NCBI GenBank assembly: GCA_030849835.1
Contig: JASAOC010002020.1
Coordinates: forward strand, 1 to 64,000
DNA: 64,000 nt
Direction: 5' to 3'
From: Herpetomonas samuelpessoai
Taxonomy: Eukaryota; Euglenozoa; Kinetoplastea; Trypanosomatida; Trypanosomatidae
The notes beneath the pieces were generated by a model. The model saw only the letters and a program-made list of their open reading frames with translations, searched no databases and was not told where the DNA came from. Each line of letters opens with the position of its first letter. Within the stretch, counting starts at the first letter, position 1. The position numbers were made by a program, and so were the translations under genes. This document shows positions 29,152-38,224 of the stretch, one piece after another.

Positions 29152-30432
29152 TTACATGGTGGCTGTAAGCTTATCAAGACCAAGGAAGCGTGTCGGCAGC
29201 GCCCAGAAGAGGTAGGCCATGAGCGCGCCACCGGTCGCGGCTCCGTGCTCCTCGGGACGGGTTGTAAAGATGCGCCACACATCAATCACCATCACAAAGG
29301 CGGTGAGCACGAGGAAGGGAATCGGGGGCTGCTGGATGAAGTTCAGGTGGCGGAAGATGAGACCTTCCATCGAGATGAGCCCCATAATCATGGGGTTCGG
29401 GCCGTAGCAGCGACCGCGGACCTCCAGCTCGTCCATGCCGTAGTGCAGCTCAAACTTCTGACGCGCAACGTGAATGAGGCTGCCGCCGAGCGTGCACAGC
29501 AGGCAGAAGAAGGTGAGACGCACGTTGCCCAGAAAGGCGAGCATCGTGTCACCGAACTGCCAGAGAAGCCAGCAGTCAATCAGCAGCTGCAGCATGTTCT
29601 CCTGGTAAAACATGTTGGTAAAGATGGGGTACACGCGGTGGAAGTTCTCGTGCGAGAGCGTGAAGTGCTCGACAATGAAGTCGCGCAGGTCGTCGCTGCC
29701 GAACATCATGGCAAAGTAGCACAGCACGTTGGCGAGAAACAGAATCATGACAATGTTGATGGTGTGGAAGGGCGGGGGGAAGGGCAGGTAGCCAGGGCCG
29801 GAGGACTTGTTGAAAGGGTCCTCCTCGTCCTGCTGCTCGTTCCGCTGGTCCTCTTCTTCCTCTTCGCGGTAGCGGTCTACGGCGTGGACGCCCTGGAGAG
29901 CATTCTTGTTGCTATTCCCACTGGTGGTGCTGCCGTCCTGGGACTTGGGCGCCAGCAGGGTTCGGCTCTGGCTCATGAAGCCAACGGTGTGGTGAAACCG
30001 CTTTGCCGTGCGAAGCGCCGGCTGGCCCGTGGCCGTTGCGGCGTGGAGGTGGCTCACGCAGAGAGAGGCCACGACAGCAGAGCTGACAGAACCGACGGTG
30101 GCGGCAGACGGCACGGCCTTTGTGCCTGTGAGAAAGGAGACACGCGGCACCACCGTGCGTAGCTTGCAGACAGATGAGGCACTGGCCTTCTTTGTCGAGC
30201 CAACGAAGGCGCCGCGGTGCAGCTTCTGGGGGCGTGGCGCCAGAGAAGCTTGCACCGTCAGGGACGCCGCTTCTTTCAGGGTCGAGAGCAGACCCATCAC
30301 GCTCGGCTGAGAGCTCACGCAGCGGCTCTGCACGCCACACCCTGCGGTGAGGGTCGTGGCGGCCGCGGTGGCGGCTGCCCCAGAGCGGCGCAGCGCGCTG
30401 TGGGCGAGGCGAGGCACACTAGCAGCAAACAT
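29152..30432 (-). CDS. Mitochondrial rhomboid-like pseudoprotease (TimRhom candidate)
   Basis: 426 aa from the ATG at 30432. A possible splice acceptor lies 16 nt upstream, and the N-terminus (MFAASVPRLAHSALRRSG) looks like a mitochondrial presequence. An acidic linker (about 189-206) precedes a rhomboid-type membrane domain at about 222-412 with several spans and the recognisable CLLCTLGGSLIHV and GGALMAYLF helices. The protease residues are absent: the GxSG site reads GPNP (344-347, Asn in place of Ser), the final-helix His is replaced (AATGG, 398-402), and the loop/helix-2 His/Asn pattern is lost. Trypanosomatids use inactive rhomboid-like proteins, TimRhom I and II, in their single mitochondrial TIM complex; this protein fits that description. 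Derlin-like ER function is an alternative but the presequence argues against it. Confidence 0.8.
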   Translation of the reverse strand: MFAASVPRLAHSALRRSGAAATAAATTLTAGCGVQSRCVSSQPSVMGLLSTLKEAASLTVQASLAPRPQKLHRGAFVGSTKKASASSVCKLRTVVPRVSFLTGTKAVPSAATVGSVSSAVVASLCVSHLHAATATGQPALRTAKRFHHTVGFMSQSRTLLAPKSQDGSTTSGNSNKNALQGVHAVDRYREEEEEDQRNEQQDEEDPFNKSSGPGYLPFPPPFHTINIVMILFLANVLCYFAMMFGSDDLRDFIVEHFTLSHENFHRVYPIFTNMFYQENMLQLLIDCWLLWQFGDTMLAFLGNVRLTFFCLLCTLGGSLIHVARQKFELHYGMDELEVRGRCYGPNPMIMGLISMEGLIFRHLNFIQQPPIPFLVLTAFVMVIDVWRIFTTRPEEHGAATGGALMAYLFWALPTRFLGLDKLTATM

Positions 30433-31245
30433 CTGTGGCGAATCCACCTCAAAGGAGGACAAAAAAAACAAACAAAAAAAAGGAGAAGAGCCCTTGCGTC
30501 GAATTAAGAGCAACGTTCTTCTAAACGAAGAGGGCCAACGAAGGTAGGCAGCGGGGAAGAATATCTATCGATCTATCCACACCCACTGAGAAGGAGGTAC
30601 GCAGCGTGCCAGCGCGCGGTCGCGACGGTAAAAGAAAGTCGAAAGGAAAGAACAAAGAGAGACAGAGAGAGAGAAAGAGTTGAATACCAAGTGTTCAGAC
30701 CATTTCGTGGCATGCGTTATAGCGATCAGTACAATCACATGATGCCATTCCGCCGTAGCAGAGCAGCAGAGGGAGAGAGAAGCTCTCTGCCAGCAGCCCA
30801 AGGAGTATTTCAGGCGATTCACAGATGGACGGCGTCGCTGCGTATTCTGTTCTCGTGCGACGGAGGAGACGCCGATGATTTGAGAGGGTTCCTTGCCTAT
30901 CGACGAGTTCGCGAATATCGCAGCCACATCTCGACACATTCGTTCATATGGAAAAGTGCGCTTCGATGAGGCGAAGAATCCCGTCATGAAAGCACTACCA
31001 TTTATTTATTTTGGATATGTTATGTGAAGGGATGCATGCGCTGGACTGGTTTCCTCCATCGCAGCAGCGAACCGACAACAGGTAAAACGAACCAACTATC
31101 CTTGACAGCACAAGACGTTGTCCCGCAGGCAACGTCAGATCTTCGCGTTCTAAAGGATGCCAAACGGACGAGCAGTCAGGCCATCTTGCTCTGATTCGAA
31201 CGCCCAACACAAAGGCGTTCATGTGGGCTCATGCCCATGCACATA
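30433..31245. other. Intergenic region, 0.8 kb
   Basis: This holds the rhomboid-like 5' flank and the uL30m 3' UTR. The stretch 30690-31230 is not purine-biased and contains 75- to 140-codon frames on both strands, none with recognisable features; I treat it as UTR. Confidence 0.5.
30448..30490 (-). promoter_or_regulatory. Candidate trans-splicing signal for the rhomboid-like gene
   Basis: A T-rich tract on the coding strand (30490-30451) meets the first AG at 30449-30448, 16 nt before the ATG at 30432. This rules out the longer frame that starts at 30513. Confidence 0.55.
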
Positions 31246-32100
31246 CTATTCCGCAGCCTTGGCCTCCTTCTTGTCACCACTACTGTTCGCCGTCGCCGTC
31301 GCGGTGGTGGTGGTGGTGGCCATGAGCATCTTTCGCTTCTCTTCGAGCAGACGCTTCTCTAGGGCGTCCCGGTGCATGACGTCACGCAGCCGCATCCGGC
31401 GCAGCCGCATAAACCGCGCACGGCTGCGCAGGCCTGGGTTCGGCGCAGAGCCGCCTCGGCCAAACGACGCAGGGATCTGCGCCGCAAGGTCTGAGAAGTT
31501 CATGTGCGCGGGGATCCCAGCCAGCTCCTTGGCCTCGTCCAGGTCCAGGATATCGACGCGCACAATGTGTCGGACACGCCAGAGCCGCTTGCGCACCTCA
31601 GGAAGGTCCGGGTGGATCGCCGTCTGGCCCATGAACTCGAGCCGCAGGTCGCGCAGCATGCGGTTGACCTCCCAGCCGTGCTTGAACGGGTGGTCCTCAC
31701 ACGTGACAATAAAGACGTTGCCGACGCGGCGGTACGGTCCGGCCAGCACGCTCGTCGCGTTGCGCTTGCTCTTGTCCAGCGCAGCGGATTCACCAACGCC
31801 GTCGTTTGCGACGTCGCGTGTGGTGGGGGCGTTTGCAGCGGCCGAAGAGGCACTGGTGCTTGACCGGGCCCCGTGGCGCTTGCGAGCGGCGAGGGACTGG
31901 GGCTGCGCACCACTACCAGCGCCAGCGAAGGCCTTGGCGGATTGCAGGCAGACACGGGAAGGCGAAAAACCCGACGCGGTGGTGGCTGCCAGTGGGGACA
32001 TCACATCCCGGCGTGGGGTTGTGCTTGTCGTGGTGCGGCTCGGCGTCATGGCGAGAGGGGCGGCGGCCGCCACGGCAGGGCGAAGGATCTTGGCTAGCAT
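31246..32100 (-). CDS. Mitochondrial large-subunit ribosomal protein uL30m
   Basis: 284 aa from the ATG at 32100 (MLAKILRPAVAAAAPLAM), a typical mitochondrial presequence start. The L30 ferredoxin-like domain is at about 126-184: RVGNVFIVTCEDHPFKHG, LRDLRLEFMGQTAIHPDLPEVR, then LWRVRHIVRVDIL, which is the family signature (the HPD..VR..I..VRHLV pattern). A Ser/Ala/Thr-rich stretch of about 110 residues lies before it and a basic Arg/Lys-rich tail after it. Bacterial L30 is about 60 residues, so this protein carries large kinetoplastid-style extensions, as mitoribosomal proteins of this group usually do. Expected site: mitoribosome large subunit. Confidence 0.87.
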   Translation of the reverse strand: MLAKILRPAVAAAAPLAMTPSRTTTSTTPRRDVMSPLAATTASGFSPSRVCLQSAKAFAGAGSGAQPQSLAARKRHGARSSTSASSAAANAPTTRDVANDGVGESAALDKSKRNATSVLAGPYRRVGNVFIVTCEDHPFKHGWEVNRMLRDLRLEFMGQTAIHPDLPEVRKRLWRVRHIVRVDILDLDEAKELAGIPAHMNFSDLAAQIPASFGRGGSAPNPGLRSRARFMRLRRMRLRDVMHRDALEKRLLEEKRKMLMATTTTTATATANSSGDKKEAKAAE

Positions 32101-33793
32101 GCGGGAATAAGAATAAGACGTGAAACCACGTTGAATATCACACCGCAGGGTAAAGTGATGAGAGGGGGGAGGGTGGTACACCACAGCACCAAAGGTATCA
32201 GTTTCAACAGGAAAACGACTACACCCTGTGTGAATGACGAGATAGACGGGCAACCAGGAACAGTGAAACCCGATACGGCAAAAAAATAGGTAAGAAAACG
32301 TGTGATGCAGAGAGACAAAAGAGAATGAACAAGGAGGTTGTGTGGTGAAAAATTTGCTTCTTCATGCGTGTGTGGATCCATTGATCATGGCGGGTGCTTC
32401 ATGCGTCCCGGCAGCGGTGCCCAAAAGCGATTTGCACAGACCGAAGTACGCGCGCTTGCGTGTGGAAGGTCCAGTTCCCCTGATCGTTGGCGACACGGAG
32501 CATTGCGCAGGAAGCGAGGTGGTGTCCGCCTGGAAGATGGGAGCGACCGCGCTTGCTTCGAAACCGCAGGTGGAAGGGTCGCGTTCGCCTTCTTTCACCT
32601 CGTCACTGCCGATGGCTGTTAGCTTCTTCCCACCAAGTCCCCGGATTTCGGTATTTTTTTTTTCTTTTTTGTATGTATGAGGGATGAATGGTCACAGGAG
32701 AAAATGTGGGAGGTGGGAGTCGGTAAGAACGACAAGAAATGGAAGAAAATAATAATAATAAAAGAGCGAAAGAACATGAGAAGCGACCACGCCAGTGCTG
32801 AGTCGCGCCTGTAGAAATAGGCGAGACGGCGGTGTCAGAGGGGGAAAAAAAAGAAACATCAACAGCATCAACAGGTCGACAACGAAAAAAAAAAAAAGAG
32901 AGACAACACACATAAAAACATTGTGTCAACGGCAACGTCCTCCATCCATGGAACGCAACATGGTTAACCGATACAGTCAAGGGAAGATTAAAACATGACG
33001 TAACAAATGAACAAACAAAGAACGCTATTGAGGCTTCGAAAAGGGACAGTACAGGGAAGAAGGAAAAGAAAATGATGATGATGCTTACTGTGCCTGAAGG
33101 ACATGACAACAGCCATTCCCATGAGTCAATTCAGGACAGAAAGAGAGAGAGGGAGGAGAAAACAAAGAAATAGACAGGCGGAGAAAATATATTTATTTAT
33201 TTTTTACAAAAAGAAAGACATAACAGCGTAGGCATTCTCTATTGGAGGAAACGACCAGTCTGCTGATGAGTACTTGTGTGAATGACACACGTTGCGCAGC
33301 TCAGCAACCGGCTGAAATGAGACGAGCAGAAAGGAAAACGAACGCCAACGACAAACACAAGTAAGCCAATAATCATACAAAAACACATCTACTATGTGGC
33401 CCGTGGATGACTTCCAGGCGGAGAGTGATGCACACAGGAGGGGGGGGGACACCGTACAGGTGAAGAACAGAGAAGTGAAGAAATACCAGCAATTCGGATC
33501 AAAAAGCAAAAAAAAAAAAGCGTTGCAACGTAAAAGAAGAAAATATATGGAGAAGGTGGAAAAGGCAATGAGGACGACATCAGGTAACGTGCACAAGGAA
33601 GCAGAAACCAAAAACCGGCAGCCATCGAACACTCAGTCTTCACATTTATATATTTTTATTTTTAATCTCTTGTTGCAGTGCTCCCTTCTGGGTTCACGTT
33701 GACTGGTTCGGAGTTCCTTGTGATCATCCCCCTTGGGGGAGAGACATGCGTACGCGTGTGTGTGCGCTTGGGCGTGCCAGTGCCACCCAACGT
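32101..33793. other. Intergenic region, 1.7 kb
   Basis: This holds the uL30m 5' flank (pyrimidine-rich on the coding strand near 32173-32151) and the 3' UTR of the 1476-aa gene. The block 32340-32640 has coding-like composition with frames on both strands, but no recognised motif. Elsewhere it is A-rich and GA-rich. No RNA gene is seen. Confidence 0.5.
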
Positions 33794-36700
33794 TTAGAGT
33801 TCCCGATACTGATTGTCATCGGCGTTGGCAATGTTGCTGCTGCTCTGGTTTGGCAGTGATGGTGGTGCCTGGCCACGTGGCAAGGACGCCTCCTGCTGAC
33901 TCAGCCGGTCCACCGCTTCCACCTCCTCCGAGTAGCGATCGCTGCGGCTGCCAAAGGCCGCCTTTGCGGTTTCGGAGGTGTCTACACGACCGTCCAGCTC
34001 GTGCCGATTCACTCGACCGCTGGTGGACGCATTCTGGCTGGTGGAGGCGCGCACCAGGCAGTCCTCCGTGGCATGGATAGGTCCCATCGTCCCGCTTTGT
34101 TGATGGCTCGAGCTTTCCGGGTAGCGGTCGCCGAGGTGAACCTTCTCTTGGGCTTCGTTACGCGGACTTTCATCGCGTGTGTGCAAGGGCTGCACGGCAG
34201 AGGCATTCATGCCCACGTCGCTGGCCTCGTCGCCGGTGAACACGGGATGCGGTTCGCCTTCGGTCGGGTACATCGTCCCTGGCTCTGCCTCTGCGGCCGA
34301 GGCCAGGGCGAGCTCTGCGGTTTGGGCCGCCTGGGCCGCCGCCACCGCCGCCGCCTCGCGCTGCCGCGCCATCAGCAACACCTCATCGTCTTCGTCTTCC
34401 TCCTCCGAGGACGGGTGGCCGTTGGGGTTCTGCTGAGAAGGGTAGTAGTAGCCCTCATCCCCCTCGCCATACAATGGGTTCCCCTGCGCATCGGTGTACG
34501 GGTGCCCCTCCTCCACCTCTCCCTCGGCGAGCGCGTTGTCCTCGTCGTCGTCGTTGACTTCCACCATGTTGGCGCGAGGGTACCCCGCGTTGCTCGTGCT
34601 CCGGTCGACGGAGTCCGCGTTGACGTTGCTGATGCTGTTGTACGGGTTGCCGTGCTCCATGCTGGCGGGGAGGTCGTGCACGACGCCGCCAAAGATGAGC
34701 TGCGTTGGGCGCTCCTTCACGGGCTCCTCAAAGTCTCCGTCACTGAGGGAGCCCTCGTCCTCGTCGCCCTCGCTGCGTTCCGAAAACGCCACAGGCTGCG
34801 TGGCGCTGTCTCGAGAGGATTCCAAGTCCTGTCCGTGGTCGTGGCCGTGGCCGTGGCCGTGACTGTGGCTAGGGGGCTGGGGTGCCGGTTCCATAGGGTA
34901 CGTGTGCTCATCGTTGGCGTCTTCTTCGCTATAGGGCGTGTTCCTGTCCTCACTGCGCATCGGCGACAGGTGCTCCGGTTCGTATGACCCGTGGGGCTCG
35001 TAGGGTTCCTCTTGTGGCGGTGGTGCCGCGGCTTCGGTTGGGTACTCGCCATCGGTTTGGTCGAAGCCGTTGTCGTACTGGTAGTCCTCTTCCTCTTCCT
35101 CTTCCTCGTCAGACACGGTCAGGTATTCCTCCTCGTCTTGCATGCTATCCTGCTCATGAGCCGGTGGTGCGGGGGGCGGCGGGGGCTGAGCGACGACCGG
35201 CGCTGCCTCTGTGAGCTGCGGCTCTACCGGGTACGCTGACGACACGCGGCTATCCCGCTCTGCGTCGCTCTCCTCGGGGGTGAGAGGGGTCTGGTCCTGC
35301 CCCGTTGGTTGATACCATGAGGCGACGGGCAGGGCAGCGGCTGTCGGCGCGCCAGAGGGCGGCCGGACAAACAAAGGCCGCTGCACCGCCTCTCCGACAG
35401 GCGGCGTCACCACGCGCTGGGAAGGGACGGCGGCAGGGGCGGCAGTGGTCATCGGTGGCGCGCCTGCACGGCCCGCACGGCCGCTGCTCCGCGGTGTGGA
35501 GGCTGCGCTCGTGGTCGATGGGGAGATGACGCCTGGTGCGGCCGTGACCGTTGGTAGTGGTCGATGCTGCTGCTGCTGCTGTGGCGGCGGCTGGGCACGT
35601 GGTGGGGCCGGGGCGGCGAACGGTGCGGTGATTGGGGCTGCTGCTGCTGCGTTGGTGGAGGCCACGCGGCCTCCTGGCAGCGGTGTCCCACGGGCCGACG
35701 ACTTCCGAGAGCTTCCTTGCGACGACGGCACCCCTGCCCCTGCCGTTGCCGCTGCCGCTCCAGCGGTGGTCGCCAGGCGTGGGGCAGACAGGGGGAGCGC
35801 GGGGCGCTGCGGCTGTGGTCTCGGCGGCGGTGCCATCGCCTTGTGGTCAAAGTTGTTGTACTGACTATAAGGGCCTTGCGTCACGCCCGAGACGGGGAGC
35901 CGCGGTGCGTCATGGGGGCGCGGTGTGGCGTCCTGCGCACTGAGACGGCTGTCCCCGTCGGGGCCGTAGCGGTACGGTGCTGGTGGTGGGGGAGCTGGCC
36001 GCTCGTACGGCAGCGTGGCGGAGATGTACGGCTGCGAGGAGGCCCGGGCTGGCGCTTGGGGCCTTGCGTCTCCCTGCTTTTCGCTCGCCAATGGCGTCGG
36101 GTCGGCAGAGGTGGGGTACTGCCGCCGCGGCTGCTTCTGCTGCTGTGACGCGGGGATCTGTGTCAGCGGCGTGCTGCCTGGCGGGGCCACCAAGGGGAGC
36201 GTTGCCGGCAGACGTGGCGGTGGGTTCTCCAGAGCCTCCCGATAGGCGCGCTCGCCTGCGTCTTTCGGTGTTGTCCTCCCCGCCCCTGCGGTCGTGGGGG
36301 TCGCCGTCGTGCTGTGGGGGGCGCTGCCTTGCGGACTTGCCCAGGCGCGCTTTGCCTGTGCGGCGCGCGGAGGCAGGTACTGCGGCGCTGCCTTCTGAAG
36401 CAGCTCCGGTCCCATGGCGAGCTGCTGCTTGTGGCGTTGGACAAGGTACTCGCCGCCGCGCTGGCCGCTGCTGCCGTTTGCGGTCGTCTGAAGCGCGGGA
36501 AAGGGTGCCTCGTCGTAGTCGCGGCTGTCACGGCGGGCCGTCGGCTTGTCGGTGGCGGGTGCGGTCGGCAGACGGCCGGCGGGGTCGCGGGTGGAGGCCG
36601 CGGCGGGGCGGTTTGTCCTGCGCACCCATCGGTTGCCATCGTGGAGAAGGTACGTCGGGGCTGGACCATTATCAGGAGCGCCCGCGGACGCCCCGCTGTC

Positions 36701-38224
36701 ACGCAGCAGCAGCGTGGGGTACTGATGCGCCGCTGCTTCGACCAGCTGGGCGTACTGCGCAGGGTTGCGCAGGGCGGCCTCCTCCGCTGCCGTCAACACA
36801 TTCGCCTCCTCGTCTTCTGGGGCGAGAGGGTCGTACGCTTCTGTGACGCCCACGTAGCGCACCTTGCGTTCTGCCTTGGTGAGGGTCGTTGTGGAGACCA
36901 CCATCGCGGCACTCGGTGCTCCGTCTGTGGCCGAAGCACCGTTGCTGCTGCCCCCGCGGCCCTGCAGGCGCAGGACGGGCTGCGCGTTGGGAAGAACAAC
37001 AGGCGCGGGGTAACGTGAGACCGGCTGCTGCTGCTGCGACTGCGGTGCCTCGCTGCCAGGGCCTGCGGATCGGACTTGTGGTGCCGGCCCCTGGTGCGCG
37101 ACAGTGGGGTTACGGCGATCCGGGGTCGACGCAGGCGCAGTTCCGTGCGAAGCTTGCGTTGCTGTCGGTGCACGCGGTACGAGGGAACGGCTGTCGTGGC
37201 CACCGCTGCTGCGGCGCGAGGGTGGCTGCGCGGACCCGTTGGTCATGTACGGCGTTTGCAGCTGAGAAGAGGGCGGGCGAGGTGCCGTCGCCGTCGTAGC
37301 GCGGGAGTCCCCCAGAGGCACCACCAGCTGACCCGACGTGGGTGAAGGAGGTGCGCGTGCGGCAGGGGTAGACTGCCCTTTCATGGGTTGCTGGGGTTGA
37401 CGTGTGAGAGGAGCCACGCGGTTCGGGTCCTGCAGCGATTGGGCCTCCTGGTGGGGCTGACGAAGGGGCTCACCGTCGCGAGGGGCAGCGCGAAAGATTT
37501 TGGGCTCGATGGAGCCCACACCATGGCCTGGCAGGCTCGTCGTGCTCGTGCGCACCCGCACATCGGCGTCTGGGGTGACAGAGGGTCGGCGCGCCGCGGC
37601 GGGTGCCGGTCGCTGGTGCGACGAGGACGATGGTGGGGGCGCGAGCGAGGAGCGGACCGCAAGCGAGTTTTTATTTGTGGAGGTTTCGTGTGGCAGCGAC
37701 AGCCGCGGCTGCGAGCGCGGGGTGGGGGGTTGCGCCAGACCGGCCTGGCTGTCGGTGCTGACGAGGGGCGCCATGACCTCCCGGGTGGCGCGCGGCGAGG
37801 CGTTGCGGGACATGGGGCTGGTGGATAGCGGGGGACGCTGGCGTGCCATGCTGCCACTGACACTGTTGCTGACAGAGGCATTCAGAGGAGAGCTCGCAGA
37901 CGGCGGCATCAGGATGCTCGCGCGGCTGGCGCGCGGCGTAGACTGCTGCGGTGGCTGTTGCTGCCTGGCCCGGCCCCACTGGGCCGAGTCGTGGCTCACG
38001 CCAATCAGCGTAATATTCTTGCTGCTCGGCCGCACATCGGCTGAAACGGCCTCAGGGTCACGCGGCTGGGGAGTAGACGAGGCGGCTGCGGAGGCAGGCG
38101 AAAGCCGTGCGTTGGGCTGCGCGAAGCGGTGGGCGCTGGAGAAGCTGTCTATGCTGCCCCGACCGAGCGCGTCAATCGATGCGCTCACCTTCCCGGGTCG
38201 ATATCCGGTAACTGCTTCACTCAT
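33794..38224 (-). CDS. Large disordered Pro/Ala/Glu-rich protein with YPxE motifs
   Basis: 1476 aa from the ATG at 38224 (MSEAVTGYRPGKVSASIDALGRG); a TTG ten codons upstream is not used. Almost the whole chain is low complexity: Pro/Ala/Ser/Gln-rich for the first 1000 residues or so, then acidic with poly-Glu and Asp/Glu runs. A short ordered-looking part carries AERKVRYVGVTEAYDPLAPEDEE. The acidic half contains a spaced motif, Tyr-Pro-x-Glu: YPVEP, YPTEA, YPMEP, YPTEG, plus a related YPESS (plus-strand span about 34100-35245). A His-rich HSHGHGHGHDHG stretch lies near 34830-34870. There is no membrane segment, enzyme motif or targeting signal. It is probably a scaffold or cytoskeleton-associated protein, but this is inference. 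Confidence 0.82.
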   Translation of the reverse strand: MSEAVTGYRPGKVSASIDALGRGSIDSFSSAHRFAQPNARLSPASAAASSTPQPRDPEAVSADVRPSSKNITLIGVSHDSAQWGRARQQQPPQQSTPRASRASILMPPSASSPLNASVSNSVSGSMARQRPPLSTSPMSRNASPRATREVMAPLVSTDSQAGLAQPPTPRSQPRLSLPHETSTNKNSLAVRSSLAPPPSSSSHQRPAPAAARRPSVTPDADVRVRTSTTSLPGHGVGSIEPKIFRAAPRDGEPLRQPHQEAQSLQDPNRVAPLTRQPQQPMKGQSTPAARAPPSPTSGQLVVPLGDSRATTATAPRPPSSQLQTPYMTNGSAQPPSRRSSGGHDSRSLVPRAPTATQASHGTAPASTPDRRNPTVAHQGPAPQVRSAGPGSEAPQSQQQQPVSRYPAPVVLPNAQPVLRLQGRGGSSNGASATDGAPSAAMVVSTTTLTKAERKVRYVGVTEAYDPLAPEDEEANVLTAAEEAALRNPAQYAQLVEAAAHQYPTLLLRDSGASAGAPDNGPAPTYLLHDGNRWVRRTNRPAAASTRDPAGRLPTAPATDKPTARRDSRDYDEAPFPALQTTANGSSGQRGGEYLVQRHKQQLAMGPELLQKAAPQYLPPRAAQAKRAWASPQGSAPHSTTATPTTAGAGRTTPKDAGERAYREALENPPPRLPATLPLVAPPGSTPLTQIPASQQQKQPRRQYPTSADPTPLASEKQGDARPQAPARASSQPYISATLPYERPAPPPPAPYRYGPDGDSRLSAQDATPRPHDAPRLPVSGVTQGPYSQYNNFDHKAMAPPPRPQPQRPALPLSAPRLATTAGAAAATAGAGVPSSQGSSRKSSARGTPLPGGRVASTNAAAAAPITAPFAAPAPPRAQPPPQQQQQHRPLPTVTAAPGVISPSTTSAASTPRSSGRAGRAGAPPMTTAAPAAVPSQRVVTPPVGEAVQRPLFVRPPSGAPTAAALPVASWYQPTGQDQTPLTPEESDAERDSRVSSAYPVEPQLTEAAPVVAQPPPPPAPPAHEQDSMQDEEEYLTVSDEEEEEEEDYQYDNGFDQTDGEYPTEAAAPPPQEEPYEPHGSYEPEHLSPMRSEDRNTPYSEEDANDEHTYPMEPAPQPPSHSHGHGHGHDHGQDLESSRDSATQPVAFSERSEGDEDEGSLSDGDFEEPVKERPTQLIFGGVVHDLPASMEHGNPYNSISNVNADSVDRSTSNAGYPRANMVEVNDDDEDNALAEGEVEEGHPYTDAQGNPLYGEGDEGYYYPSQQNPNGHPSSEEEDEDDEVLLMARQREAAAVAAAQAAQTAELALASAAEAEPGTMYPTEGEPHPVFTGDEASDVGMNASAVQPLHTRDESPRNEAQEKVHLGDRYPESSSHQQSGTMGPIHATEDCLVRASTSQNASTSGRVNRHELDGRVDTSETAKAAFGSRSDRYSEEVEAVDRLSQQEASLPRGQAPPSLPNQSSSNIANADDNQYREL

